Part shown: positions 42,898-54,754 of the stretch, in pieces
Position numbering within the stretch: the first letter of the stretch is position 1
Layout: each line of letters begins with the position of its first letter
Assembly: GCA_029379385.1 (NCBI GenBank)
Contig: CM055605.1
Span: 248,001-312,000, forward strand
DNA from: Quillaja saponaria
Taxonomy: Eukaryota > Streptophyta > Magnoliopsida > Fabales > Quillajaceae
Direction of reading: 5' to 3'
Length of the DNA stretch: 64,000 nucleotides
Program-made: the position numbers and the translations under genes
Notes under the pieces: generated by a model
The model's input: the letters and a program-made list of their open reading frames with translations, nothing else
Databases searched by the model: none
Told to the model about the DNA's origin: nothing

Positions 42898-43168
42898 AGT
42901 AGGTTGGGGAATTAGTCATACAGGCTGAAATTGAATTAAAGAGTTTGGTTGTTCGGAGAAAGAGTCTACAGGGCAGTTTCCTGGTTTTTTGAAATTTGAA
43001 TGTGTCAACGGCTGTAAATACGTCCTTGTTAATCACATGTTGGTCAATTATGTAAAAGGCTAGTTTTGGACATTAGTTTCTAGCAGGGGATTAGTTCAAA
43101 GACCCAAATTTTATTTACGTGCATTGTGTTAATTAATTACGTACTAGTTTGCAACCTTTCATTTGACT
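42898..43168. promoter_or_regulatory. W-box group upstream of the PIP-type gene
   Basis: TTGACC at 42898-42903, GGTCAA (reverse W-box) at 43042-43047 and TTGACT at 43163-43168, plus a TTGAC core in reverse at 43004-43009. The first is 63 bases from the TATA box. This supports WRKY control, as known for PIP genes, but is inferred from motifs alone. Confidence 0.5.
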
Positions 43169-43333
43169 GAGTACTTGCTGGTTTTGTGTTCTTGTTTTTG
43201 AATTAGACCAAGCAATAAGGGGAATTTAATACCTGATATTACTGGTGTGTAGCTGTACAATGTTAATTTGTGACAAAACGAAGCTAAAAATAACATGTGC
43301 TTGACATATGAACAAATATAAAAAGTACAGCGC

Positions 43334-46300
43334 TTAGAATTCCTTGGCTTTTTGTCTCAATTGATCAAGCTCTACCTCGATCTCAGAATCTCGAAATGGA
43401 CTTGCAGCATTTGTACTGGAAGAGCCACTTCGTCCAGGGGGAAGATCTCCTTTCTGTCCGGTGGAACAAAAAATAGAAGGAAATAAGAAATATATGAGTA
43501 TATGGAAGTCACTCGTGATTTAGAAGACAGAATATAGATCTGTAGGCAGTACAAAACAATTCACATTCCTCCACTCTTTTGACAACTGAAGAAAAGAAAT
43601 AGAGATTTATACACGAGTATCTTCAAACACGGTAAAAAGAAAACATATCCTTTCTTTCTCCAGGGCTGCAACGGTCTGGTGGCAATGAAAAGGAAAGGAA
43701 AAGAAAACCCTTGCGGGAAAGTTACATTGCTACAAATTTTACATTTTGTTCTCTTTTTTCTTATCAATAACAACAAAAGCACCCCTAAAGATTATTTTCT
43801 GAAGAGGCATACCTTTGAGCCACCGGATAGTTCTTTCTTTAAGCTTGCAAGATCATCGTCAACTGATGAGGTCTCCAGTAGCGCAAACTGTAAAATAGAT
43901 AATGGAGAAGATATGGTAAAAGAGAACTCTCTAATTCAGAAGAAAGAAAAAAAAAAAAAAACATGTAATAAAGGATATAGTTCCCACTTCCCAGTTCTTG
44001 TTTGGTACTCTTTTATTGTTGTTGTTGTTGTTGTGAGCTTTATTCCCATTTCTAAATCTTATTTCCCCTAAAGAATCAAAATACATGATGACATTGAGAA
44101 GATTAACTATCAAGTAGCTAATTTCATTTCCTTTCTCTTCCAAGACCAGAAAAAATGAATAAATAAGAATAAGTTAATAACATGGAATGGATTACAAGAG
44201 AAACATTTGTTACCTTTCCCTCAAGATCGTCTGCTGTTAACTGACCAAGTGCTTCTGCTTGCGACTCCATTGCCAACACTGTCAAGATTAGGACAGGAGA
44301 TGAAAAGGAGGGAGGGACAGAAGAAAATGATAAACATAAAGATTTCGCTTTCCCATCTGGTCTCCAATTTGGTTCTTCATCAAGCAAAAATGCAAGAAAA
44401 ATTCGACATGTACAAAAGAAGCAATACAATTATACAATCTTTTGATTTTGGGTTGTGACGGTCCACAAAGAGGAAAATTTATGAGAGATAAAACAAACAG
44501 TGACCCCACACCAGAAACCCAGTTTATAACTAATCTTTATCTAGTTTCTACACATTCTCCAAAAGAAAATTCATATAGGCTAAAGTTAATTCTAAGTAGC
44601 ACCTAAAACCATAACTGTGTTTTTATTTTTCCCCATACACTGCATTTGTTAAAGAAAACTTTAAATTATGTTGTTATGAGGATTGATAACCGTTTTTATT
44701 TTATCAAGCTCTACTCTGGAGGTTGCTTTACACTTGCAAATAGTACCAACAAGCAAAGAACACACACCAAAGTTATAACAGAATGCCTATAAAGCACAAC
44801 AATCTCAACAATTCCTAGTACCTCATGTTCATACCACCCTTGTTAAGTTGTTAAGGAACAACAGGGTTTTAGAGTAATTGCAGCTTCTACATGTCATAAT
44901 ATTTCAATTTACTTTTCATCCTATAATAAGATATCAGCTGACATCTAAAATTGTTATACAGCCAGCCTCTCAAGTGTGGGTATAAGTGAGCAGGGGACAG
45001 GAAACAAAACAAAATACCGAGGGGGAAATACTTCATCCTATAAGTGATACAAGAATTTGAAGAGCGACTCCAAAATTCTCTTACCTTTCTCTTCCATCTT
45101 TTCAAAAACTGAAAGAGCACTACTTGTATTGACATTTCCCAGCACCTCGTTGACTTTGTTTGCGGTCCTAAAGGTAAGTTTATTCAACTATTATTAGAAG
45201 TGTAATGAGGTTATACACTAGGATAAAAATGAACTCAAATGTGAAGGGGTGTTAAAAACAAACTTTGCAGACTGAGCACGTGCTTTGAGAGTGTCTTTCT
45301 TTGATCTCGCCTCCTGTATCTTACTCTCCAAAAGCTAAACAACATGGAATATACAAATAAGTTAATGTGTCTAGTAATTGCACTTTACAAGAAATCTGAC
45401 AACTGAAAGATTAAATGTATAGCACAAAAAAGAAATATGGTCAATGCAGTCAGCCAGATTCTGAAGTCCAGACTTGGTATACATAAAAAAGGATGCAGAT
45501 TTATGTACATATGCTAACTGATTACATGGATTTTCTAAAAGAATGCACATTTTCTCATTTCTTAACATGAAAGTTATGTACAGTAAACTCAACCAAATCC
45601 TAGCAAATTTCTTTTTCATGTTTTTTTACTTCCCTGCACACATTATTATATTCTTAAGATATCATAACTAAGACAGAGAGCTATGCATCAAAGATCTAAG
45701 CAAGATTCAAATATCTGAAACTATCAAATATCACTGAAAATGGCATCAGTGCACAAAGCATACATCCTTGTGCTTTTAGACATTGTTTTCTATTATATAA
45801 ATAAATCATGTAAGGGCATTGACATGCTAGGGAAAAGAAACAGAGCTTACCCGTGTATTAGAGACAAGATTATCAACAACAGTTTTCTGTTGAACAAGTT
45901 GAGCTTTCAAAGAATTAGCATTATCCTGCAAAGAAATGAAAGAAAACCAAAGTCAATTACCACTTCGAATCCTCCAGAGATTCTTTCATGCGTTTTATTG
46001 CTTTCAGCCCTCTAGAATCAGCAATTGAGTATCCAAATTACAGTTAAACCCCCCATTTTAATCTACCAAGTTTTCCTGACAGGGGCTATTTATTTTATTC
46101 TGTATTTATAATAATTAAACTCAGCACCTCCAAAAATAAACATCATGACCCAAGGTTATGCCTCACTAAAAGAAAATGTTATCAATCCTTTTGCATTTGG
46201 TAAAGCGCAATTGCATGATAATGAGATTAGTTACTTGAAAGTGGGGGGAAGAGTTCCACTTTCCATCCCTGCCTAACTTAGAAGGCATGCACCAGATCTT

Positions 46301-46510
46301 TGGCCAAATTGAAGAAAAATGAAAGAAAGAAAAAAAAAAAAAAAAAAAAACTCTAGTATCAACCTCAAAACTGAAAACTTACTGCATAGGATTTGCGCCT
46401 TTTCAAAGCTTCCCGAGCTAGATCTTCATCTCCTTTCTGAAGGGCAAATTGTGCTTTACGGTACCTATATGACATGAAAAACATCCACCAACATTATAAC
46501 AACTGTCTTG

Positions 46511-46541
<31 letters not shown>

Positions 46542-48271
46542 TGCCTGTGACATGAGCAGCAAATTAAGATGCAATTCTCTTTGTATCTTACCAATCTTCA
46601 GAAGCCTGTTCTGCAGATTTGTACTTATTTTCCAACCGCTTTTGAGATGCCAAAACCTTAAGAAAAGGATATCATGTTCTAATGAATATAAAATTGAAGC
46701 AGAGAGAGAACATGCACAAACAGGACACCCAAAGATCTTTTGAGCCAATGAAGTGTTCACCACGAAACAAGTCATATTTAATACTCAATACAATACAGCT
46801 TCTAGTAAGTTCTTTATAATCATGGAACAGTGAGGAAAGAACATCACACCACTGACACCAACCAAAAAAGAAAGAAAGCACAGTATCAATACACGGAGCA
46901 ATTTAACTCACTTGTGCAGTAGCCTGACGCATCTTAGTCAGGTCATCGTTCATTTCTAGCACCGTTTGCTCCAAAATTTTCTCTGGGTCTTCAAAGGAAC
47001 TTATGATTGCATTTGCATATGACTGCACTAATAAGATAGAAAAATCTAATAATGATGCAATAAGAGAACAATTTTTTCCTAATAAATCCATGAGAATAAT
47101 TCGCGATGTTACCTTGACAACTCTACTAAATCTGTCAAAGAGATTCATGCCAGCACCAAGAGCACCTCCACCTTGTCTAAAACAATGTGATCGCCTGGGA
47201 GAAGCAATCCTTATTCCTTTAACTTTCAGAATTCCCACTGCGAGCATTAGGAAAAGGTATGTCCGTAAGATAGAAAGTTTAAGTGGAAGATACAACTGAG
47301 TGAGTGTGTGCGTAAGAGAGAGATAGAGAGAAAGAAGTTTCTAATTTCATGGGTTTCCAACAAATAGAAAATTTAACATTTTCATTTTCTTCTTCTTACT
47401 AGCTCAGAGCTACATATAGGCATTTAAAATTGAGTGATTGCATCAACAAGTGACAACATCCAGTTCAAAAAAGATTTATCAAATTAAATTCAAAAACTTT
47501 ACTATGAGAATTACATTATGAGTACTAATAAGATACAAGCATACCATTAGGAAATGAAAAATAATATTTATAATATATATATATTATATATATATATATA
47601 TCTATGTGTGTGTGTGTGTGTGTAACTACAATCGTTTGATTGTTAAATGATTCACAATTACACACACAAATGAGTATGATCATTTATGAATATCCCACGA
47701 GATATATTCTCGATGTCCATAAAGCTTTTCACTCTGTCATGGTACTACAATCTTGAAGACCTAGGTAACTACTTCAAAAAAGATAGAGATGAATGGAAGA
47801 AAAAAAAATAAAAAATTAAGGGAGCAATTTGCATCAGAAATGTACGTATACTGATTAGTAGTAGGCAAACAAAGAATGCTGGTCTTTCATAGCATTTAAA
47901 CACAGATAGCTCCATCAGAAGATAAGCTAATAAAGCCCCCGTATAAAAGTTACAAATTTCATTAGTTTCTTGAGCTTATAACTGAATTGACAAAGCTGAG
48001 AGGGAAAAAAAAAATTAAAAAATAAAACAATAGTGAATCTACACGTTACTTTTTGTTCGCCTTCTCTTTTCTACTTCGAAAGGAAACATGAGAACCAAAC
48101 CCATTAGTTTAGAGGATGAAATTGACAAAGACACGTACCTCCACGACCGAAAAACGACGTCGTGAGGGGCTTCTTAACTGCGCAGAGACTACTTGAGGAA
48201 GAGAGTTGACATGACGAAGCATGCGTCGATGCCAAAGATAATACCGTAAATATCTGTGATTTTGCCGCCAT
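43334..48271 (-). CDS. VIPP1: VIPP1/IM30, membrane-remodelling protein of plastids
   Basis: Minus-strand exons: 48271-48139, 47237-47113, 47022-46912, 46656-46592, 46464-46383, 45925-45851, 45334-45264, 45167-45085, 44278-44214, 43887-43813, 43453-43334; 334 aa. Residues 1 to about 70 are Ser-rich and form a plastid transit peptide. The PspA/IM30 domain starts at [20 protein letters not shown] (M75) and continues with [20 protein letters not shown], a long coiled-coil region and EALKRRK. The plant- and cyanobacteria-specific C-terminal tail ends [22 protein letters not shown]1 forms ESCRT-III-like rings and rods on the inner envelope and thylakoids and is needed for thylakoid upkeep. Intron 1 (901 bp) contains a TA/TG microsatellite. 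The start ATG is the first in frame and begins [20 protein letters not shown]. Confidence 0.95.
46518..46541 (+). repeat. Poly-T tract in VIPP1 intron 4
   Basis: An uninterrupted run of about 24 T lies on the + strand between two VIPP1 exons. It is poly-A on the coding strand and could be the tail of an old retroposed sequence, although nothing else of such an element is visible. Confidence 0.7.
47570..47623. repeat. Compound (TA)n(TG)n microsatellite in VIPP1 intron 1
   Basis: TA repeats (about 47570-47601, with one interruption) run into about nine TG repeats. It is likely to vary in length between individuals. Confidence 0.85.
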
Positions 48272-48654
48272 TTATTAATGGAATCAGCTAAGAAAGTTGC
48301 AGAAATTGAAGAATGATGCCAAAAGTTTTGCAGATAGAATGGAAGATATGGGAAATTTGGGATCACTTCCCTGTACGCACTGAATAGGCTGTGCCTGTGG
48401 GATTTTATTTTTGTTTTTACAAACCTGAAAGAACCGGACCGGGTGTTCAATACCTTGGACCGGCAGCTGTCGGACGCCATGTTTTTTTCCTACAAACTTG
48501 TAATACCTAGGCAAAACAATTCTTCGTCACTAATATGAATCATCTTATCAAATTTAATCGACAAAAAAAAATTCGGTCAATTTCAACTCATAATTTAAAA
48601 AAAAAATTGCATTGTCTCCCCATAGCCAAATAATATTACAATTAAAACTCTAAC

Positions 48655-49480
48655 AATTATCTATATTTGGCAAAGTATGATATCTAATTATATGTTACAC
48701 AGTAAATAAATAAAGTATTTAATAATTAAAGTTTAATTATATATATCAATAAATTGTGGTTCAAGTTGTAAGACACGTTTAAACTTAATAATTAAGAGAC
48801 ATGTATATTGATTGTGAATCGAAATAATTAATGACGATGTAAGAACATTTATATTTTACACAAAGTGACCAATGACTTACGTCAAATACAATATTTTGCA
48901 ATGGAAGTGTGGAATGCAAATGTCTATGACAATATAGGTGCAACTACATATTTATTTATGCCCGATTATACTTTTCACAGTAAATTGGATTAATTTGAAA
49001 TGTTTGTGACAATATAAGTGTAACTACATATTTATTTACTTATTTATGGCCCATTATATTTTTCATAGTAAATTGGATTAATTTCTGACTATTGATGCAT
49101 AATTATATGTTGGCATAGTAAATTGGAAAAAAAAAATATTGATGCTTCATGCATAGTAATGCATATGATAATATGTTTATTTGTATTTTTCATAACAAAT
49201 CGACAAAGTACTAATTATTTATATCTAATTATATATTTCACTGACATTTACAAAATCTAATGGAATTTTCCTCTAATTTTATATTTTGAAATAAATTCGT
49301 AAAGCTTATAACAATTTATATTTGATTATATGTTTCATACTAAGCCGGTAAAGTGTGAGATAATTTATGTCTATTTATATGTTTAGTAATAAATTGAGAA
49401 TATAATTAACGATTAAAGTCTAATTATATATAATTTAATAGTTTATGTGGGAAAAAATATGTCTAATTATATATGAATGC
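48655..49480. repeat. Degenerate tandem repeat region between VIPP1 and the RBR gene
   Basis: Variants of a core word such as ATATGTTTCATAGTAAATTG and TCTAATTATAT recur through the region. The clearest pair is 48922-49000 and 49003-49085, sharing TGACAATATA-GTG-AACTACA, then TATTTATTTA, then CAGTAAATTGGATTAATTT. The unit is about 60-85 bp with many indels. It fills most of the divergent spacer. Confidence 0.65.
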
Positions 49481-49658
49481 ACTATGGTAAGGGACAGAGT
49501 CAAAATATATAGTTGTTTCATGTCTTAAAAGAAATATATGTTGATTTAATTAAACTCATAGAGTTACCGAAACCTATATAACCAATTACTGAAATAGTTA
49601 ACCCTAGCTATTAGCTAAAGCTAGCCTTCTTTAGGCACAGGCAAATGCAAAGGCAGCC

Positions 49659-50432
49659 ATGGAAAAACAAGATGTCGCAAAATTATTATTCACTTGTGAG
49701 CTATGCACCGAAACCAGGCCTCGCAGAATGCTTTTCCACAACAATCAATGTGTTCATGATCCGTTTTGCTCAACTTGCATCGCACGACACATCGAAGCAA
49801 AGGTCGAAGAGAGCGAGGCCGACATCAAATGTCCCAATTTGAACTGCGATCAATCGCTAGACCCAATCTCTTGCAGGCCAATCGTCCCCAAATCCGTGTT
49901 TGATAAATGGTCTGATCTTCTCTGTGCTTCTTTTGTTCTAGATTTCGAACGACGTTGCTATTGCCCTGACATGGACTGCTCGGCTTTGGTTATCGACGAG
50001 TGTAGTGGTAATGATGAAGGCGGCGCAGTGAGGAAAGTGAATTGCCCTAATTGCAAGAAACCCTTTTGTTTTCAGTGCAAAGTTCCATGGCATGAAGGGG
50101 TTGTGTGTTCGTTATGGTCCAGAGAGAGGCTGCAGATTAGGGATTTGAATGATATACTGTTTAGGAAGCTTTTTAAGGAGAAAGGGTGGTCAAGGTGCTA
50201 TCGTTGTGGCCAAGCTGTTGAGCGTGTTGCCGGTTGCAGGGAAATAAGTTGCAGATGTGGAGCTAAACTTTGCTATTACTGCGGAGGGAAGACAAGCCAC
50301 ACCAATCCATGCAAATGCAAAATGATGATCAAGGACTTGGGCGTCACTGTTATACTTTCAGCACTAGCTTTTGTAGCAACTGCTGTTGTGGGCAGCAGAG
50401 TTGTCACGTTCTTGACTAAAAATAAGAATTAG
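49659..50432 (+). CDS. RBR-type E3 ubiquitin ligase with C-terminal membrane segment
   Basis: An intronless gene for 257 aa. RING1 uses C13, C16, C31, H33, C37, C40, C58 and C63. The IBR domain covers roughly residues 80-150 (CYCPDMDCSALVI, VNCPNCKKPFCFQCKVPWHE). RING2 is CYRCGQAVERVAGCREISCR followed by CGAKLCYYCGG; C193 in AGCREISC is at the position of the catalytic cysteine that carries ubiquitin as a thioester. RBR ligases take ubiquitin from E2 onto this cysteine before passing it to a target. Residues about 227-250 (LGVTVILSALAFVATAVVG) form a hydrophobic segment seven residues from the end, so a tail-anchored, RNF144-like membrane ligase is likely. Substrate unknown. Its ATG begins the only frame covering all domains. 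Confidence 0.92.
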   Translation: MEKQDVAKLLFTCELCTETRPRRMLFHNNQCVHDPFCSTCIARHIEAKVEESEADIKCPNLNCDQSLDPISCRPIVPKSVFDKWSDLLCASFVLDFERRCYCPDMDCSALVIDECSGNDEGGAVRKVNCPNCKKPFCFQCKVPWHEGVVCSLWSRERLQIRDLNDILFRKLFKEKGWSRCYRCGQAVERVAGCREISCRCGAKLCYYCGGKTSHTNPCKCKMMIKDLGVTVILSALAFVATAVVGSRVVTFLTKNKN

Positions 50433-50840
50433 GAGCACTTGCAAGTACATTTTGTTCTTGAATCATGTCATCACCAAATTAAGTTACTTTGTTGGAGAAT
50501 ATCTGATCGGTGAAGAAATTTTGAAATGATATATCTTTCTTTTAGATTTTATCATTTCTCTTGCTGTGTTATATGACTTCACTTCATTGTTGATGACTTC
50601 CAATTTCTTACATTAACTAGCCACACAACCATACTGCAGTAAGGAATCCTCCTATTTACAGACCCCAAACATTCTTCTGGAATAGGTAGATTTCACCAGA
50701 AATTCGGTCACGCCAATTACATTATGAGAAACATCATTACTAATCAGTAACAAAGATATCTGTATCTTCAACAGTAGCCAAATTAAAATTTTGAAAAACA
50801 TGACGCTAAAAGAGATGGCATCTGCATGTTTCCAAGAATG
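50433..50840. other. Tail-to-tail spacer between the RBR gene and RPB8
   Basis: Only 408 bases separate the two stop codons, so the 3' UTRs are probably close to or overlapping each other. No gene is seen. Confidence 0.6.
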
Positions 50841-53146
50841 TCAGACTTTCCTAATGAGAAGAAACAGCCTCTGATCAAGCTCAAACTTGTTGCAATGAGA
50901 GGGATCTCCCTTGAGCGTCATCAGAAGTCCACCAAACGAAATAGTTATCTCCCTACAGATAAAACTCGACTAAATTAGCAGACCATAAAACCACAAAAAT
51001 GAAAGCTCCTTACACTAGTTATCTTCACTCAGGGGAAATAATGTATAATCATCATCTATATCACATTAACTAATAACGAACAGCAACTGAGAAACAACAG
51101 CCCTAAATATTTATGAACCATCAATGCCGCAAAGTCAATCCAAAACAATGTAGTTCCTTTAATATAGAAGAGGCCATGGGGCTTGTATCTTGGTAAGCCA
51201 ATTATAATTATTAATCATACCAATCACTTTAGAGTTACTTAACACTCAAAACTCCATATATAAATGATTACTACATACGCTTTGTTTTCACGTCCTGAAC
51301 CTTCTGAAATTCTATATAGCTTCCCATACATGACATATTCAAAATTGTCTGCAAGTGATTGTCGATTGCCCTGGGAAAAGAAAAGGGGAGAAAACTTTGT
51401 TAGTTAAATGTTAAAGTTCACTGATTCAAAAAGAAACAACATTGACTACATAGCATCCTCGCTGTCGGTAAAGTCCTATAAACCTAGGTTGTTCTTCACA
51501 TCAGTCCACTAACCTTGAAAAGTATGAATATACAAAAGCAAATAAAAATGTATATACAAGTGTAGAAGCACACACATCAGAACATTAACAATGCTTCAAA
51601 GCCATATTTACAATGATTACACTGTTGACAGCATACGTCTCTAGCTTCCCAACTTAAGCCCACATACGATTGTTGGTCATCACTATGGTCTACCATTGAC
51701 TTCAACAATACAGGTGGTCCCACAGACTTCAACCTCATCATTCTTTTTCAGAAAAAAGAACCACTGATGATTGTTAGAGCTGACAAAATTCTTGCAGACA
51801 AATTCCCTCTGTTATCTCTTGTTAGAAAGAACTCTTTTACAAAAAAAAAGTAAAAGTACAAATGAAAACATAATGATAAATCAGCGGTACTGTAGTGACT
51901 AGCAAGTTATGAAAACATTGTGCTCATCCTCCATAATCAAACAAGAAGAGCAATATCTTAGCAAAAAAGAAAAAGAAAGAAGAGCACTATAAGGTATTAA
52001 TACATTACCGGCATATAATAGCCAGTGTCTGCTGTTCCATCCAGATTTAGTGTTGAAGCCAGTAACAAAGCAAATTTTTGTCCCACTGTTAAAGGGTATA
52101 ACTCTGAGTTGATGTCCAGGTGCATAAACATGTCAAACCTTTCACTTTTTGCTTCAATTCGAGTAACTACAGAAACACATTAAATTGTTAGCATTATCGC
52201 AAACAGCATAGATTATATATTTCAAGAAGTACAGATTTGTGATGATCGAGTAAAATATGGTATCATAAATGAATGGAGCAGAATATAGTATCTAATACAG
52301 CATAGAAAACTGGAATTTGCAAAAAGAAACACGTTACAAGATAACAAATAGCAATATTTACAACAGAAAACTTCTGAAAGTCTAATACGTTACAGCATAA
52401 AATGATCCATTATATGACAAGACGATTAGGTTATAAAGAAAATTTTATTGTTATAACAAGTCAAGCTTTAGATCTTCCGCTTCTAAGTGAGTTACATTGT
52501 TGTCAAAATGCCACCAAAACCATCATGTTACATCTTACAACAATTTTGGAGCCATTAGCAAACAGATAGAGGACAAGTCTGATAACAGAAATTTATAAAA
52601 GTTAATTCCTATGTATCATGAAAAGCTTGAGAGAGCTATCATTGAAATACTAAAAGGTGCAAGTGTTAATCAAAACTCCCAAAGTTAACTGTAACATATT
52701 GTTGCTCCATGCTTCTAATTCTATCAGAAAGAGTAGATACTGCACTGTATGGGAGTAGTTGTCCATTTTCACAGTTAGGGATTATTGTCCTAACAGTCAC
52801 AAATTCCCAATATATCCATCACTTTAATGAGGAGAACTTGGAAAATTCTACCATTACTGACATATGCTCCCTCAGACCAATTAATATCTTGTAAACTGAT
52901 ATTATAGTCCTTCACAACTTGTAAACTGATGATTTAGCCTAAAAAAATGTCTTTTCAACGGTGTAGATGAAAAATACAAATTTTAATTTGAGCAAGCACG
53001 CAGCAATGAAAAAAAAAGGTTTCAAAGTGATACAGAATCCATAAGGGTAACGAGAACCGATGAGAAAATATACCTTTATCAAATTTTTTACCATCTGGGT
53101 CTAATCGCTCCACCCTGAAAATATCCTCAAACAGATAATTTTCCAT
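50841..53146 (-). CDS. NRPB8: RNA polymerase I/II/III shared subunit RPB8
   Basis: Minus-strand exons: 53146-53074, 52166-52009, 51370-51279, 50952-50841; 144 aa, against about 146 for the Arabidopsis protein. It reads [20 protein letters not shown] at the start, then [40 protein letters not shown] and [15 protein letters not shown], and ends [14 protein letters not shown]. These are RPB8 blocks, an OB-fold subunit present in all nuclear RNA polymerases. A 5' leader exon lies upstream, since the coding start is preceded by what looks like further leader in the same exon (to about 53190) and an acceptor. The 5' end of transcription is probably near 53330-53400. Confidence 0.94.
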
Positions 53147-53380
53147 CCTAACAGCAACTTCACAACTTGATTTAACTGCACCTAAACAAACAGAAAGAGA
53201 ACATATGAAAACCAATCACTTGAAGCACGGAAAAGGTTCGCCTAAGAAAGCAGTGAAGCGTCTTACTGAAAGAAACCCTATATACTTTGGGCGTTGTCAG
53301 TTCTTCAAGGAATTCCCCGTTCTCCGTCAAAAGGCAAAATAAAGTGTGATGTGTACAAAGTACTAGTATTATTTTATTTA

Positions 53381-54590
53381 GGGTCAATTCCATTTAATTC
53401 TCATGAATTATTACTTATTTTATAATAGCCCTTTCAAATTATTCAATTGGACATAACCCTTATTTAAGCCATATTGACAAACAACTCCCAATCATTTAAT
53501 TTATCAAAACTATTATTGTTATTTTAATGTCTTTTCCCTTTCTCTCTCTTTTCTTTTTTATTTATTCTAGCAATTGAACTATTTATAATGATCTACTTTA
53601 ATATAAATGGATTGAAATATTATCAACTATGTAATATATTATACTAAAATATAAATAATATAAAGTGTTCAATTTGATTAAAAAAAAAAGAGAGGAGAAA
53701 ATGTAAAAATATAGAAGTCATTAAATAATAAAGATAATTTAGTTTTATTTTGAATTAATTAGTTATATTTAATAAATAATTATAATTTATTTATTATGAC
53801 TCAAATAATAAAGTTATGTCTGTAATAAGATAATTTATATGAATTATTAAATGTGTATAGTTTATAGGGTTAGAGTGCAATTGCCTTATTTATTTATTTT
53901 TTGAGTCAATTATATTTTATCTCATAAATTACCACATATTTTATTGTAATCCTTACAAATTATCAGATTAAGCAAATAAATCCCTTTATTAGAGTCATAG
54001 TTAGTAAATAACCATAACTCTTATAAATTAAGTTAAATCTAACAAATTAACTTGTAAAAGACTAAATTGCCTCATAAGTTTTTTTTTTTTTTTTATCATG
54101 TTTTTTCCTTTTTTACATAATTTATTTTCATTTTATGTGAAAGCTAAACACTTTATATTGATTTAATTTTAGCATTCTAAAAAATATTTGAATAATTTGT
54201 AATTTATATTTTGTTGTTATAATATTTAAATTATTATTAGATTTCCTACTGTTATTTTTCTTATTTATAAAAATTATATAAGTTGTTTCATTTTGTTTTT
54301 TAATGATAATATTTTCATCAAAATTTTATTTTTATTATTATATTACATATTAAAGAATATACTAAAATTAAATAAATATAGAGATTTTAATTGTTAAAAA
54401 GAAGAGATGGAAAGTAAAAAACACTAAAAAAATTATAATAAATTTTTAAGTTAATTTATAAATCTTATAATTAACTTGAATAATCAGGAGCTATTTATTA
54501 ATTTTGACTCAAATAAAATATTATATACCTAATATAATTATTTATTAGGTTAATTTAAAATAAGTGGTAGTCAATTGATCTTTATATTTC
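53381..54590. repeat. AT-rich, MITE-like segments between RPB8 and FKBP16-3
   Basis: Two neighbouring stretches start with a similar word: GGGTCAATTCCATTTAATTC (about 53381) and GAGTCAATTATATTTTATCT (about 53903). The first seems to end in the inverse form (GGGTTAGAGTGCAATTGCC near 53867-53885). Inner GACTCAAATAAT and GAGTCATAGTTAGTAAATAA words also recur in inverted form. The pattern suggests decayed inverted-repeat elements inserted side by side, but exact ends and target copies could not be fixed. Confidence 0.45.
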
Positions 54591-54754
54591 TTTAATTTCA
54601 CGATGCAAAGTATGTACTGGACCCAATTTCACCGAAGAGAAACTAGGAGCCGACCAGCCGAGCCCGCACTCAGCAGCTAGCTATTGTTCCTTGTTCAGAA
54701 GATTTCGTTATCCATTCCCGAGCGTTACAAACTCCTTGGACCTGACGTCAGGGC

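Noticed and set aside
43679..44071. 130-codon plus-strand ORF within VIPP1
   Set aside because: Antisense to VIPP1 exon 10 and its introns; low-complexity Lys and Val runs.
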